Shown here: piece by piece, positions 33,214 to 42,812 of the stretch
Layout: the number at the start of each line of letters is the position of its first letter
Numbering within the stretch: position 1 is the stretch's first letter
NCBI GenBank assembly: GCA_964635875.1
Contig: CAZWRK010000004.1
Location: 1-64,000, forward strand
Direction of reading: 5' to 3'
DNA: 64,000 nucleotides
Source of the DNA: CAZWRK01 sp964635875
GTDB lineage: Bacteria; Pseudomonadota; Gammaproteobacteria; Burkholderiales; Aquaspirillaceae
Notes under the pieces: generated by a model
Seen by the model: the letters and a program-made list of their open reading frames with translations, nothing else
Told to the model about the DNA's origin: nothing
Database searches by the model: none
Program-made: the position numbers and the translations under genes

Positions 33214-34959
33214 ATGGTGGGTTTTCTTCGAATTGGCTTGTGTTGCGTCTTGTGTGGGTGGGCTATTTCTGCACAGGCGTTTCGCTTTGAACTGCATTTA
33301 GATGCACCAGAATCGGTGCGTGCCTTGCTCGAAAATCATCTCGATGTCTGGCGATGGCGGGACAACGAGCGCATCACACCCGAGCAGCTCGCGCGCATGG
33401 TCGATCTTTTGCCAGAAGAAGCGCAGCATCTGCTCGACACTGAGGGCTACTTTCAGGCCGCCATTACCGCCAATATTGATCGCAGCACCCCCGATGTGTG
33501 GCAGGTGCATTTGCAGGTGAATCCCGGGCAGCAAGCGCATGTTGGGCAGGTTGATGTGCAGCTCGTCGGTGAGGTGTTAAAGCAGCCCGATGCTGCGGCA
33601 TGGCAGCAACTTATTCAAGAAGAATGGCCTCTTACAAAAGGCGAGGCTTTTATTGATGCCAACTGGCGCACCGCGAAAAAACGCGGCTTACAAAGCTTAC
33701 TGCGCGATCGCTTTCCTGCTGCCAAAGTCTCGAACAGCGCGGTTCAAGTTGATCCCCAAAACGGTTTGGCCGATCTACATGTCACCTATGATAGTGGGCC
33801 GCTGTTTACGCTTGGGCCAGTACGCGTCACCGGCTTGAAGCGCTACCCTGAATCGATTGTTCATCACCTCACAGGTTTTTCTGTCGGCGCGCCTTATTCT
33901 CAGCAGAGCTTGCTTGATTTTCAAACTGCGCTACAAAACACGCCGTATTTTGACAGCGTGTTTGTCGATACCGAGCTGGATCTATCCCATCCCGACCGTA
34001 CCCCAATTCAATTGACTGTGACCGAAGCGCCTACGCAAAAAGTGGGCGTCGGTGTCGGCTATAGCAGCAATACGGGTGAGCGCGCAGAGCTGTCCTATCA
34101 GCACGCCAATCTCTTTGATCGTGGTTGGATTCTCAAAGCGCAGACAACATGGGAACTTCTACAGCAGTCTGCCAATTTAAGCTTGACGTTGCCAGTGGAT
34201 GAAAAAGGCTACGTTGATGATCTGGTGTTGCGCCAAGAAAATAAAGATGTGCAGGGTTTAGAAACGCATACCCGCAGCCTGCGTGCGAGCCGAAGTCAGG
34301 CCCGAGGCTGGATTGATCGTAATTTTGCTGTGCAATATCTTGAAGAGTCCGCTTTTACGCCGCAGTCAGAACAACGTCGCCGCGCATTGACCTTGAATTG
34401 GCAGTGGACGCGGCGGGATGTGGATAATGTGCTTTATCCGCGTCGTGGCACGATTTGGCGTGCGGAATTGGGGGGCGCTGTGCATGGGGTGCTGTCTGAT
34501 ACCTCATTTTCTCGATGGTTTGTGCGCGGCGTCGGCTACTGGCCGCTTAGTGCCACGAAGGGCCGGTGGGTGGTCCGCGCTGAGGCGGGGCAAGTTTTTG
34601 CTGAAATGCCCGATCAAGTACCAAATGAGGTCTTGTTTCGCACGGGTGGTAGCCAAAGCATCCGTGGGTATAGTTTTGAGAGCTTAGGGGTCAAGCTAGC
34701 GGATGGTAGTGTCGCCGGTGGGCAGGTCTTGGCTGTTGCGAGTATCGAATATTTGCACCCTGTGGCGCGCCATTGGGAGGGGGCTGTTTTTATGGATGCA
34801 GGCAATGCCGCAGCCAATTGGGCCCATTATCGTCCAGTCCATGCCTATGGCGTTGGGGCGCGCTGGGCTAGTCCGATCGGGCCTTTGGCGCTGGACTTGG
34901 CTTACGGTGCGGCAGAGTCGAATTGGCGTATGCATTTTTCTTTGAATATGGCGTTCTGA
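33214..34959 (+). CDS. tamA: Translocation and assembly module outer-membrane protein TamA
   Basis: 581 residues. A 22-residue signal peptide ends in AQA. About three POTRA domains (residues 25-270) are followed by a 16-strand barrel of the Omp85 family, including the GVGYSSNTGERAEL strand, the RTGGSQSIRGYSFESLG motif near 475 (the conserved RGY of Omp85 loop L6), and a C-terminal Phe (SLNMAF), the usual sorting signal for barrels. With TamB it forms a complex that inserts some outer-membrane proteins and takes part in lipid transport. The stop overlaps the tamB start by one base (TGATG), indicating coupling. No strong ribosome-binding site is visible before ATG 33214. Confidence 0.94.
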   Translation: MVGFLRIGLCCVLCGWAISAQAFRFELHLDAPESVRALLENHLDVWRWRDNERITPEQLARMVDLLPEEAQHLLDTEGYFQAAITANIDRSTPDVWQVHLQVNPGQQAHVGQVDVQLVGEVLKQPDAAAWQQLIQEEWPLTKGEAFIDANWRTAKKRGLQSLLRDRFPAAKVSNSAVQVDPQNGLADLHVTYDSGPLFTLGPVRVTGLKRYPESIVHHLTGFSVGAPYSQQSLLDFQTALQNTPYFDSVFVDTELDLSHPDRTPIQLTVTEAPTQKVGVGVGYSSNTGERAELSYQHANLFDRGWILKAQTTWELLQQSANLSLTLPVDEKGYVDDLVLRQENKDVQGLETHTRSLRASRSQARGWIDRNFAVQYLEESAFTPQSEQRRRALTLNWQWTRRDVDNVLYPRRGTIWRAELGGAVHGVLSDTSFSRWFVRGVGYWPLSATKGRWVVRAEAGQVFAEMPDQVPNEVLFRTGGSQSIRGYSFESLGVKLADGSVAGGQVLAVASIEYLHPVARHWEGAVFMDAGNAAANWAHYRPVHAYGVGARWASPIGPLALDLAYGAAESNWRMHFSLNMAF

Positions 34960-37900
34960 TGTCCACCACTGAAATCGATTTGTCTCCTGATTCACCTCCA
35001 CCGCGCCCCCCCGCACGTCCATGCAGACTCCGCTTTCTCGGCTGGGGACTGGCGTTCATCGTAGGGGTGATTGTGCTTTTCGGTGTGCTGTTAGGATCAT
35101 CTTGGGGGCTGAATATGCTGGCGCGTGGCATCTCAGCGCTCAGCACCCAGCTCAAGATTGAACGCGCAGAGGGGCGACTCGATCATTTGGTGCTTTCTGG
35201 TGTGCAGTTTCAGAATGCCAACTTACAGCTTCAGCTTGATCGACTGGAGCTGGCATGGTCGCCGCTGCAGTTGCGGTCAGCGCATGTGGATATTCAATTG
35301 CTTAAACTGGGGCAAGTCGATTATCAGGCACGCCAGCCTTCATCAGATCCTTTGACCCTCCCGTCCTCTTTGGCGTCGCCTGTGACCGTTCAAGTGCAAA
35401 AAATAGAGCTCGGTGGCGTGACGATTGATCATCAGCCGATCTTGACTGGACTGCTCGGACGTTTTGAAAGTCAGCCTCAGCAGCATCGTTTGACCTTGTC
35501 GGAAGTGCGGAGTCCGTGGGGGCAGATGAATGGTGGCCTGTCTGTACAGGTTGCGCGTCCCTTTGCTTTAAAAGGGCAACTGGCGTGGGCGGGGGGCACC
35601 ACTCAACAGCCAAGCCAAGCTCAATTGGCGGTTACCGGCTCGTTATCTCACGTCCAGTTGCAGTTACAGGCGGATAGCTTGGGCTTGTCTGCTCAGGGCA
35701 AGGCTGAGCTGCAGCCATTTGCCGGTTCGATCGGGGCGGTGGTTCAACAGGCGCAGCTAACGTTCGCGCATTGGAATCCAGCCAGTATTGTCCCGAGTGC
35801 ACCTACCGCGATGCTTTCGGGTGAGTTGTTGCTTCCTAAGCCCACTGGGCCGAACGCGGAAAGGGTTGGGGTGCTATCGATTCAAAATGTCCAGCCCGGT
35901 CATTTCAGCGCGCAACATCTGCCCTTTCACACGCTTTCGACGCAAATGCGTTTAAATCCTGACGGCTTGGCGTTGTCTGCCGGCCGCATTGCTTTATTAG
36001 GTGGAGCGCTGGGGTTTGATGGCCAAATCACACGCTCGCACCTCAATCTTCAAACCCAGTGGTTCGATGTCAATGCCGCAGAATGCTGGGGGTCTGCAGC
36101 CCCTGCGACTGAGATTAGTGGGGTTATCAGCGTGCAAGGTCGGATTGAGCAGCCGGTGGTGGCCGTGGACTGGCGTGATGGTGCGCGGAAATTGACCGCG
36201 CAAATTGCGTATCTTCCCCATACTTCTTCGCTTCCTCCGCGTGTTCAGCTTAAGCAAGCTGTTTTCTCAGAGCATCGCGCCCAGCTGAATATGTCTGGAG
36301 AGTGGTCATTAGCCGCACCACATGCTTTTTCTGGGCGTGTAAGCAGTGTTGATATTGATTTGTCGCGCTTTTGGCCGAGTTGGCCGCGCTCTCAGTTGAA
36401 TGTGCAATGGCAGGGGCAAGGCGCGCTGTTGCCGAAGAAGGTGTTGGAGAGTTCATGGACGATTTTGCCTAGCACTTTGCAGGCGGTTCCGCTCTCTGGA
36501 CACGGCAAAGTGCATGTGCAAGGTGATCATGTTGAAAGCATGGATGTGGCTCTGCATGCGGGCCATAACCATGTGGTCGCTTCTGGCGCATTCGGGCGGC
36601 GTGGTGAGCGGCTCGCTATTCAGGTGGATGCTCCCGCATTAGCGGAGTTAGGTGCGGGATTTTCAGGGCGGGCGGCGCTGAAATTAGCGGCCATAGGCGA
36701 GTGGCTTGATCCGCAGGTAGAGATTAATGCGTCGGCGAATAATCTTCGAATCCCCTCTATTTTGCAGCTGGCGCAGGCTGAATTACATGGCGCGTTGTGG
36801 CCGGGGACGACGGGGCGGGTGGGTTTATCCGGTTCGTTGCAGGGGCTGTCTGCAGCGCAGCTGGATGTGCGCCAACTGACGGTTTCAGCCTCGGGGGTGC
36901 AGCGTGATCATCGATTGACTTTGGCTGCTCAAGGGCTCGTGGCGAAGCAGGCGCTAGATATGCGTATTGCCTTGCAAGGCGGCTTGAGTTCTGCGATGCG
37001 CTGGCAGGGGAAAATTGAGGCGTTGTCGAATCAGGGAGCATGGCCGGTCTCATTGTCAAAACCCGTCAAAATGTCAGTTTCTCCCGAGCTGTTCACACTT
37101 GAATCGGCGGATGTTCAAGCATTAGGCGGGCGCTGGCGCTTGGCTCAATGGATTTGGAAAAAGGGCGAAGGGATTCAGTCGAAAGGCACATTTTCTCGCG
37201 TGTCGCTGTTGCCGTGGCTGGCGATGAATCCGCGTATTGCTGCATCTCAGTTGGATGTGGGGGGAGCATGGGATGTTCAATGGCTCGAGCGTTTGGCCGG
37301 TCAGGTACAAATATTTCGTGAGCGAGGGGATTTTTCAGTATTGCCGCCTGATGGTGGTGCCCATCCTTTAGCTTTGGGGCTGAAAGATGCCAAGCTGCTT
37401 TTGACTTTAAATCACGATCAGCTTCGTGTGCAGGGGGATCTGGCTTCTGCTTTGGGGGGGCTTTCGATGCAAGCAAAGACCTCATTCGTACGCGAAGGGG
37501 GGCGCTGGCGTTGGGGGCGATCTTCATTGTTGGACGCCCAGCTTGACGCAGAGATGACGTCTATCAAACCCTTGGGTGTATTGCTGAATCCGTGGTGGGT
37601 GGTGGATGGCCGCCTTCGCGCGCGAGTGACGGCTACGGGAACTGTCGGGACGCCTCGTCTGAGTGGGCATATTGATGGGGGGCAGTTGGCGGTTCGGGAT
37701 GCGCGTCAAGGTTGGGTTTTAGAGCAGGGGGTGTTGCGAGCAGGTTTTAATGATCAGCGACTGACGTTGGAGCAGCTTCGTTTTAAGGGCGGCGACGGTT
37801 GGGTTGAGTCTGATGGGAGCTTACTATTTTCCAGCCGTGGGCTTTCTGCCAACCTTAAAACACGCTTACATGCGTTCACGATGGTGAGTCGCCCAGATCG

Positions 37901-38819
37901 ATTACTAGTGGGTAGCGGTCAGATCAATGCGCAATGGGGGGCGGCAGGTTTGAGTGCCGAAGGTGCGATTCGGGTTGATCGCGGCAGTATTGAAATTCCT
38001 CGTGGCGACACGCCTCGTCTTTCTGAAGATGTGATCATCCACGGGCGCGCCTCGCGGCCGGAGGCCAAAGCGACTTGGCCTATTCATGCGGTTTTATCTT
38101 TAGATTTAGGCGATCAACTACATGTTTTTGGTCGCGGTGTGGATGTGAATTTGGGTGGCGTAGTCAAACTATCAACCAAGCCTGAGCTGGGCTTGGTGGC
38201 TTCGGGCGCGGTTAAGGTGCTCAAAGGTCAGTATGTCGCGTATGGACAAAATTTAGCGATTGAGCGTGGCATCGTAAATTTTCAGGGCGCGCTGGACAAC
38301 CCTGGTTTGGATATTGTGGCGATGCGTCGCGCCCAAAATGTAGCGGCGGGTGTTGCGATCTCGGGGACAGTGAATTCACCTCGTGTGCGCTTAGTTTCAG
38401 AGCCGAGTGTGCCCGATATTCAAAAGCTGTCATGGCTGGTATTAGGCAAGCAAAGCTTGTCGGACGAGTCGAGTGATTCGCAGTTGCTGATGACTGCAGC
38501 GAGCGCGTTGTTATCTGATAGTGAATTGATGTCTTTTCAGCAAAGAATGGCACATCAGTTTGGATTAGATGATATTTCGATTGGCTCGTTATCGAATCGA
38601 AAAGCCTCGGTTTCTAATTCGGGAACGCCTTTAGAAGGGCGTGTGATTCAATTAGGTAAGCGTTTGTCAGATAAGGTTTATTTGAGTTATGAGCAGGGCT
38701 TGGCGGGGGCAGGGCAGTTGGTTAAGCTTAGTTATCAATTGAATAAAAACTGGTCTTTTTCGACCCGTGCTGGGGATGAGAGTGCTGCCGATATTTTTTA
38801 TACCTTGCGATTTGATTAA
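34959..38819 (+). CDS. tamB: Translocation and assembly module inner-membrane protein TamB
   Basis: 1286 residues from ATG 34959; the frame opens 36 bases earlier but within tamA. A single membrane anchor at about residues 25-48 follows a proline-rich cytoplasmic N-terminus. A very long repeat of amphipathic beta-strands then forms the hydrophobic groove of the AsmA-like/DUF490 superfamily. The C-terminal DUF490 (TamB) domain, from about 950, includes GQYVAYGQNLAIERGIVNF and WLVLGKQSLSDES. The protein spans the periplasm to reach TamA, and members of this superfamily carry phospholipids between membranes. A bidirectional terminator follows, facing pstB. Confidence 0.93.
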   Translation: MSTTEIDLSPDSPPPRPPARPCRLRFLGWGLAFIVGVIVLFGVLLGSSWGLNMLARGISALSTQLKIERAEGRLDHLVLSGVQFQNANLQLQLDRLELAWSPLQLRSAHVDIQLLKLGQVDYQARQPSSDPLTLPSSLASPVTVQVQKIELGGVTIDHQPILTGLLGRFESQPQQHRLTLSEVRSPWGQMNGGLSVQVARPFALKGQLAWAGGTTQQPSQAQLAVTGSLSHVQLQLQADSLGLSAQGKAELQPFAGSIGAVVQQAQLTFAHWNPASIVPSAPTAMLSGELLLPKPTGPNAERVGVLSIQNVQPGHFSAQHLPFHTLSTQMRLNPDGLALSAGRIALLGGALGFDGQITRSHLNLQTQWFDVNAAECWGSAAPATEISGVISVQGRIEQPVVAVDWRDGARKLTAQIAYLPHTSSLPPRVQLKQAVFSEHRAQLNMSGEWSLAAPHAFSGRVSSVDIDLSRFWPSWPRSQLNVQWQGQGALLPKKVLESSWTILPSTLQAVPLSGHGKVHVQGDHVESMDVALHAGHNHVVASGAFGRRGERLAIQVDAPALAELGAGFSGRAALKLAAIGEWLDPQVEINASANNLRIPSILQLAQAELHGALWPGTTGRVGLSGSLQGLSAAQLDVRQLTVSASGVQRDHRLTLAAQGLVAKQALDMRIALQGGLSSAMRWQGKIEALSNQGAWPVSLSKPVKMSVSPELFTLESADVQALGGRWRLAQWIWKKGEGIQSKGTFSRVSLLPWLAMNPRIAASQLDVGGAWDVQWLERLAGQVQIFRERGDFSVLPPDGGAHPLALGLKDAKLLLTLNHDQLRVQGDLASALGGLSMQAKTSFVREGGRWRWGRSSLLDAQLDAEMTSIKPLGVLLNPWWVVDGRLRARVTATGTVGTPRLSGHIDGGQLAVRDARQGWVLEQGVLRAGFNDQRLTLEQLRFKGGDGWVESDGSLLFSSRGLSANLKTRLHAFTMVSRPDRLLVGSGQINAQWGAAGLSAEGAIRVDRGSIEIPRGDTPRLSEDVIIHGRASRPEAKATWPIHAVLSLDLGDQLHVFGRGVDVNLGGVVKLSTKPELGLVASGAVKVLKGQYVAYGQNLAIERGIVNFQGALDNPGLDIVAMRRAQNVAAGVAISGTVNSPRVRLVSEPSVPDIQKLSWLVLGKQSLSDESSDSQLLMTAASALLSDSELMSFQQRMAHQFGLDDISIGSLSNRKASVSNSGTPLEGRVIQLGKRLSDKVYLSYEQGLAGAGQLVKLSYQLNKNWSFSTRAGDESAADIFYTLRFD

Positions 38820-38846
38820 ATAAAAAATTGATTTTTGCTGGAATAG

Positions 38847-38878
38847 AAAAGGCCGTTTATTGGATAAACGGCCTTTTT
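38847..38878. terminator. Bidirectional terminator between tamB and pstB
   Basis: A perfect 14-bp stem (38847-38860 with 38864-38877, loop TGG), with AAAA on the left arm and TTTT on the right, serves both convergent units. Confidence 0.9.
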
Positions 38879-38902
38879 ATTTAAAGATGGTCCTAGATTA
38901 AA

Positions 38903-39667
38903 TTAACCAAATTTACCGGTAATATAATCTTCCGTTGCTTTTTGTTTTGGCGTGGTGAAGATGCTATCGGTTTCTCCGAATTCGACCAAATCACCTAAAT
39001 ACATATAGGCCGTAAAGTCCGATACCCGTGCAGCTTGTTGCATATTGTGCGTTACGATGGCGATCGTGTATTGATCTTTGAGCTCGTGTACAAGCTCTTC
39101 AATTTGTGCCGTCGAAATCGGGTCAAGCGCTGAAGTCGGTTCATCAAGCAAGAGCACTTCTGGGCGGGTTGCTACGGCACGGGCGATGCAGAGGCGCTGT
39201 TGTTGGCCGCCCGACAGGGAGTTGCCGGATTGTTTCAGTTTATTTTTGACTTCTTCCCAGAGTGCAGCTTTTTTCAAGGCCCACTCGATCCGGTCGTCCA
39301 TTTCCGAGCGTGACAGGTTTTCGTAGAGTTTGACCCCGAAGGCGATGTTGTCATAAATCGACATTGGAAACGGGGTCGGCTTTTGGAAAACCATACCAAC
39401 TTTAGCGCGAAGCAGGTTGATGTCGACATCTTTGCCAAGAATGTTGTTGCCTTCCAGCAAGATTTCGCCTTCTGCCCGCAGGCCAGGGTAAAGCTCATAC
39501 ATGCGGTTAAATGTGCGCAGCAGCGTCGATTTTCCGCAGCCTGATGGTCCAATAAATGCAGTCACTTTCTTGGACGCAATCGACATATTGATATTCTTCA
39601 GCGCATGAAAATTGCCGTAGAAGAAGTTCAGGTTGTTGACCTGAATTTTGTTCTGAGAGTCTGTCAT
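38903..39667 (-). CDS. pstB: Phosphate ABC transporter ATP-binding protein PstB
   Basis: 254 residues. Walker A GPSGCGKS is at 40-47, the Q-loop is [16 protein letters not shown] near 94, the signature [14 protein letters not shown] near 152, Walker [13 protein letters not shown] near 175 and the H-loop IVTHNMQQA near 205. PstB powers uptake of inorganic phosphate through PstC and PstA. It is the last gene of pstSCAB here, 9 bp after pstA; phoU and phoB, which often follow, are not in this window because tamB ends convergently. Confidence 0.97.
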   Translation of the reverse strand: MTDSQNKIQVNNLNFFYGNFHALKNINMSIASKKVTAFIGPSGCGKSTLLRTFNRMYELYPGLRAEGEILLEGNNILGKDVDINLLRAKVGMVFQKPTPFPMSIYDNIAFGVKLYENLSRSEMDDRIEWALKKAALWEEVKNKLKQSGNSLSGGQQQRLCIARAVATRPEVLLLDEPTSALDPISTAQIEELVHELKDQYTIAIVTHNMQQAARVSDFTAYMYLGDLVEFGETDSIFTTPKQKATEDYITGKFG

Positions 39668-39676
39668 GTTGATGCC

Positions 39677-40525
39677 TTAATTCGAAGAAGTTTGTTGACT
39701 GCCGAGCCAGCGAGCAACGATGTTAAGGGTAAGGACGCTGAGGGTCACAATCAGAGAGCCTGCCCATGCGAGGGCATGCCAATCTTCATAGGGACTCATG
39801 GCAAATTGGAAGATCACGATGGGAAGGTTTGCCATCGGCTCATTCATATTGGAGTTCCAGAACTGATTGTTCAGCGCTGTAAAGAGGAGCGGTGCGGTTT
39901 CGCCGGAGATGCGTGCTACCGCGAGCAAAATCCCTGTCATAACACCGGCTTTTGAAGAGCGCAGAGTGATGTACATGATGATTTTCCACTGCGGCGCGCC
40001 GAGCGCTGCAGCGGCTTCGCGCAGGCTGTTTGGCACTAATTTCAGCATGTTTTCTGTAGTGCGCACGACCACAGGAATGACGATGAGTGACAGTGCGAGC
40101 GAGCCAGCCCAGCCCGAAAAATGTCCGACAGAGACAACATACATTTCGTAGATGAACAGGCCGATTACGATGGACGGTGCTGACAGCAAAATATCATTGA
40201 TGAAGCGTGTGGCGGGCGCTAGCCAGCCTCGGCTGCCAAACTCTGCCAGATAGACGCCGGCCAAAATTCCAATGGGCGTACCAAACAGCGTGCCGAATAG
40301 GGTCATGAGCAAGCTGCCATAAATTGCATTTGCTAGACCCCCTGCGCTTCCTGGTGGCGGGGTGATTTTGGTGAAAGTGTCTAAAGAAATACCGCTAAAG
40401 CCGTAGCTAAATAGGGTGTAAAGAATCCATGCCAGCCAAAAGAGGCCAAACCCTACCGCAAGAATCGACATCAGCAAGTTAAAGCGATTAATGAGGCGAC
40501 GGCGTTGATAAATTGCATTGTTCAT
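39677..40525 (-). CDS. pstA: Phosphate ABC transporter permease PstA
   Basis: 282 residues with about six membrane segments. The ABC permease loop [29 protein letters not shown] begins near residue 170 and contacts Pst[24 protein letters not shown] near 62 and [16 protein letters not shown] near 115 are typical of PstA. It forms the inner-membrane channel with PstC. It lies 10 bp after pstC and 9 bp before pstB, so the three are tightly co-transcribed. Confidence 0.96.
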   Translation of the reverse strand: MNNAIYQRRRLINRFNLLMSILAVGFGLFWLAWILYTLFSYGFSGISLDTFTKITPPPGSAGGLANAIYGSLLMTLFGTLFGTPIGILAGVYLAEFGSRGWLAPATRFINDILLSAPSIVIGLFIYEMYVVSVGHFSGWAGSLALSLIVIPVVVRTTENMLKLVPNSLREAAAALGAPQWKIIMYITLRSSKAGVMTGILLAVARISGETAPLLFTALNNQFWNSNMNEPMANLPIVIFQFAMSPYEDWHALAWAGSLIVTLSVLTLNIVARWLGSQQTSSN

Positions 40526-40535
40526 GATGCGCCTT

Positions 40536-41498
40536 TTAGGATTTTTTGCCTTCGGCTTTCGCTAAGCGGAGTAGCAAGAGCTTCGAGCAGGCTAGAACGA
40601 CAAAGGTAATGAAGAATAAGATCAGACCAAGTTCAATCAGCGAGGCGACATGAACGCCTTCTTGTGCTTCTGCAAATTCATTTGCAAGCGCGGAGGCAAT
40701 CGAGTTACCTGGGTCCATAAATGAGCCGGACATTTGATAGGCATTACCAATAATAAATGTGACCGCCATGGTTTCCCCAAGTGCGCGCCCCAGCCCGAGC
40801 ATCACCCCGCCAATCACGCCGGTTTTGGTATAAGGCAGCACAACGTGGCGAACGACTTCCCATGTTGTTGCGCCGAGTCCGTAGGCGGATTCTTTAAGCA
40901 TCGGTGGGACGATTTCGAAGACGTCGCGCATAACCGATGCAATGAACGGGATCACCATAATGCCGAGAATCAGGCCTGCGGCGAAGATACCGATGCCCAT
41001 TGGTGCTCCTTGGAACATAAAGCCAATTCCAGGTAGCGCGCCAAGGTGTTCGATAATGAAGGGCTGAACATATTCGCCAAATAAGGGCGCAAAAACAAAC
41101 AAGCCCCACATCCCGTAAATGATCGAGGGGATCCCTGCAAGTAATTCAATCGCAATGCCAAGAGGGCGGCGGAGCCAGTTCGGGCAAAGCTCAGTCAAAA
41201 ATATCGCGATACCAAAGCTCGCTGGTACGCCAATAAGTAGCGCAATAATCGCGGTAACGAGGGTTCCGTAGATAGGGGCTAATCCCCCGAAATGTTCATT
41301 AACAGGATCCCAAGTTGCATCGACTAAGAAGTGGAAACCAAATTTCTCAATGGATGGAATTGCGCCAATAATCAGCGAAATGATGATCCCAATGAGTGTT
41401 GCTAAAACAAAAAAAGCAAAGGTCCGGGTGATGCCTCGGAATAGCATGTCGAGGCGTCTTTGCATCTTGAGCATGCCTTCGTCTTGCAGTGTTTGCAT
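40536..41498 (-). CDS. pstC: Phosphate ABC transporter permease PstC
   Basis: 320 residues from ATG 41498. The frame is open back to 41564, but that extension contains the terminator stem at 41528-41553, and AGAGAG about 7 bases upstream supports 41498. Six membrane segments are expected. The motif [41 protein letters not shown] near 210-250 is the EAA loop. The partner PstA is encoded immediately downstream. The gene is separated from pstS by a strong terminator, so its level is probably set by read-through. Confidence 0.95.
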   Translation of the reverse strand: MQTLQDEGMLKMQRRLDMLFRGITRTFAFFVLATLIGIIISLIIGAIPSIEKFGFHFLVDATWDPVNEHFGGLAPIYGTLVTAIIALLIGVPASFGIAIFLTELCPNWLRRPLGIAIELLAGIPSIIYGMWGLFVFAPLFGEYVQPFIIEHLGALPGIGFMFQGAPMGIGIFAAGLILGIMVIPFIASVMRDVFEIVPPMLKESAYGLGATTWEVVRHVVLPYTKTGVIGGVMLGLGRALGETMAVTFIIGNAYQMSGSFMDPGNSIASALANEFAEAQEGVHVASLIELGLILFFITFVVLACSKLLLLRLAKAEGKKS

Positions 41499-41521
41499 TT
41501 CATTCTCTCTGAATGTGCCAG

Positions 41522-41553
41522 ATAAAAAGCCGGGGAGAGCGTTCTCCCCGGCT
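41522..41553 (-). terminator. Intercistronic terminator between pstS and pstC
   Basis: On the minus strand a perfect 11-bp stem (41553-41543 with 41538-41528; AGCCGGGGAGA and TCTCCCCGGCT) is followed by TTTTTATC. It lies inside the pst operon, after pstS. Confidence 0.9.
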
Positions 41554-41613
41554 GGATTCCTCAAGATCGCGAAGTGTGTTTACCGCCGAAGGGTCGCGAT
41601 TAGAGGTTCGGCA

Positions 41614-42648
41614 TTATTTCCAGACTGGAGCGCCGTTATGGTCGGTGACTGTTTTCCATTCTTCACGAATCAGCGCAGTGACGTTATCTGGTAGCGGAAT
41701 GTAGTCCAAGCCTGCTGCCATTTTGTCGCCTTCTTTGTAGGCCCAGTCAAAGAATTTCATTGACTGCAAAGATTGCTCTGGCTTGTCTGTTTTCTTTTGC
41801 ATCAAGATGAACGTCGCGCCAGAAATTGGCCAAGTGGCTTTGCCAGGTTGTTCTGTGAGAATCAGCTGAAAACCGGGTGCTTTTTTCCAGTCCGCGTTTG
41901 CAGCTGCGGCTTTGAAGCTTTCTTCGCTAGGTTTGCTGAATTGGCCGTCTTTATTTTTGAGTGCGGTGTAAGCAATTTTGTTTTGCTTGGCGTAGGCATA
42001 TTCAACATAGCCAATCGCGCCCTTAATCCGTGTGACGTAGTTTGCAACGCCTTCGTTGCCTTTACCGCCCACACCAACAGGCCAGCTAACGGCTGTGCTT
42101 TCGCCTACTTTTGTTTTCCAGTCTGCAGACACTTTAGACAGGTAATTTGTCCAAATGAAAGTGGTGCCCGAGCCATCTGAGCGACGTACTACAGTAATGG
42201 CTTGGTCGGGGAAGTTCACGCCAGGGTTGAGTTGGCGAATAGCGGGGTCGTTCCACTTGCTGATTTTCCCAAGATAGATGTCGGCAAGAAGAGGGCCCGT
42301 CAATTTAACCTGGCCAGAGGTTACGCCTGGTAAGTTAATGACAGGAACAACGCCACCAACAACTGTCGGGAATTGAATTAGGCCAGAGCTGCTGAGTTCT
42401 TCTGGGGAAAGAGGTTTGTCAGATGCCCCAAAATCAACCGTTTTCGATTTGATTTGTTTGATACCACCGCCTGAACCAATAGATTGGTAGTTCATGCCGA
42501 TATTGGTTTTTGCTTTGTAAGCCTCAGCCCATTTCGCATACAGCGGATAGGGGAAAGTTGCACCAGCACCTGTGATATCAGCCGCTGCGTAGGAGGAGAA
42601 TAACGTGCCGGCTGCGGCGACACATGCAAGGCGAAGAGTCAACTTCAT
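41614..42648 (-). CDS. pstS: Periplasmic phosphate-binding protein PstS
   Basis: 344 residues. A 23-residue signal peptide ends in YAAA, followed by DITGAGATFPYPLYAKW, the PstS N-terminus. Phosphate-binding signatures are SIGSGGGIKQI near 57, FGASDKPLS near 73, and RRSDGSGTTFIWTNYLSK near 155. It captures phosphate in the periplasm and delivers it to PstCA. It is first in pstSCAB and separated from pstC by a strong terminator, which favours high PstS over membrane components. AGGAAAG lies just before the start, and a possible PhoB-controlled promoter lies upstream. Confidence 0.97.
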   Translation of the reverse strand: MKLTLRLACVAAAGTLFSSYAAADITGAGATFPYPLYAKWAEAYKAKTNIGMNYQSIGSGGGIKQIKSKTVDFGASDKPLSPEELSSSGLIQFPTVVGGVVPVINLPGVTSGQVKLTGPLLADIYLGKISKWNDPAIRQLNPGVNFPDQAITVVRRSDGSGTTFIWTNYLSKVSADWKTKVGESTAVSWPVGVGGKGNEGVANYVTRIKGAIGYVEYAYAKQNKIAYTALKNKDGQFSKPSEESFKAAAANADWKKAPGFQLILTEQPGKATWPISGATFILMQKKTDKPEQSLQSMKFFDWAYKEGDKMAAGLDYIPLPDNVTALIREEWKTVTDHNGAPVWK

Positions 42649-42699
42649 TTAGCTTTCCTTTTGGTCAAAAATGAACGAATCAAACGTTAGTGGATGCTG

Positions 42700-42740
42700 A
42701 TGTTAGCGATGGAAAGTGTCAGATATATTACAAGTGCCAG
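42700..42740 (-). promoter_or_regulatory. Possible PhoB-controlled pstS promoter
   Basis: On the minus strand CTGGCAC (42740-42734) and CTGACAC (42722-42716) resemble Pho-box half-sites CTGTCAT. TAACAT (42705-42700) follows the second after 10 bp, the spacing expected for a PhoB-activated -10. The half-sites are 18 bp apart instead of 11, so the box is not canonical. Confidence 0.4.
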
Positions 42741-42753
42741 GCATGATGCTTTC

Positions 42754-42781
42754 TTGACTTGGTGGGGTGGGCGGTTATAAT
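42754..42781 (+). promoter_or_regulatory. Strong sigma-70 promoter of tpiA
   Basis: TTGACT (42754-42759) and TATAAT (42776-42781) with a 16-bp spacer are close to consensus. Initiation near 42788 would give a leader of about 25 nt and could drive tpiA-secG-tRNA-Leu. Confidence 0.7.
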
Positions 42782-42812
42782 CCGGCGGCTTATAATTTTC
42801 CTTTACTTTTCC

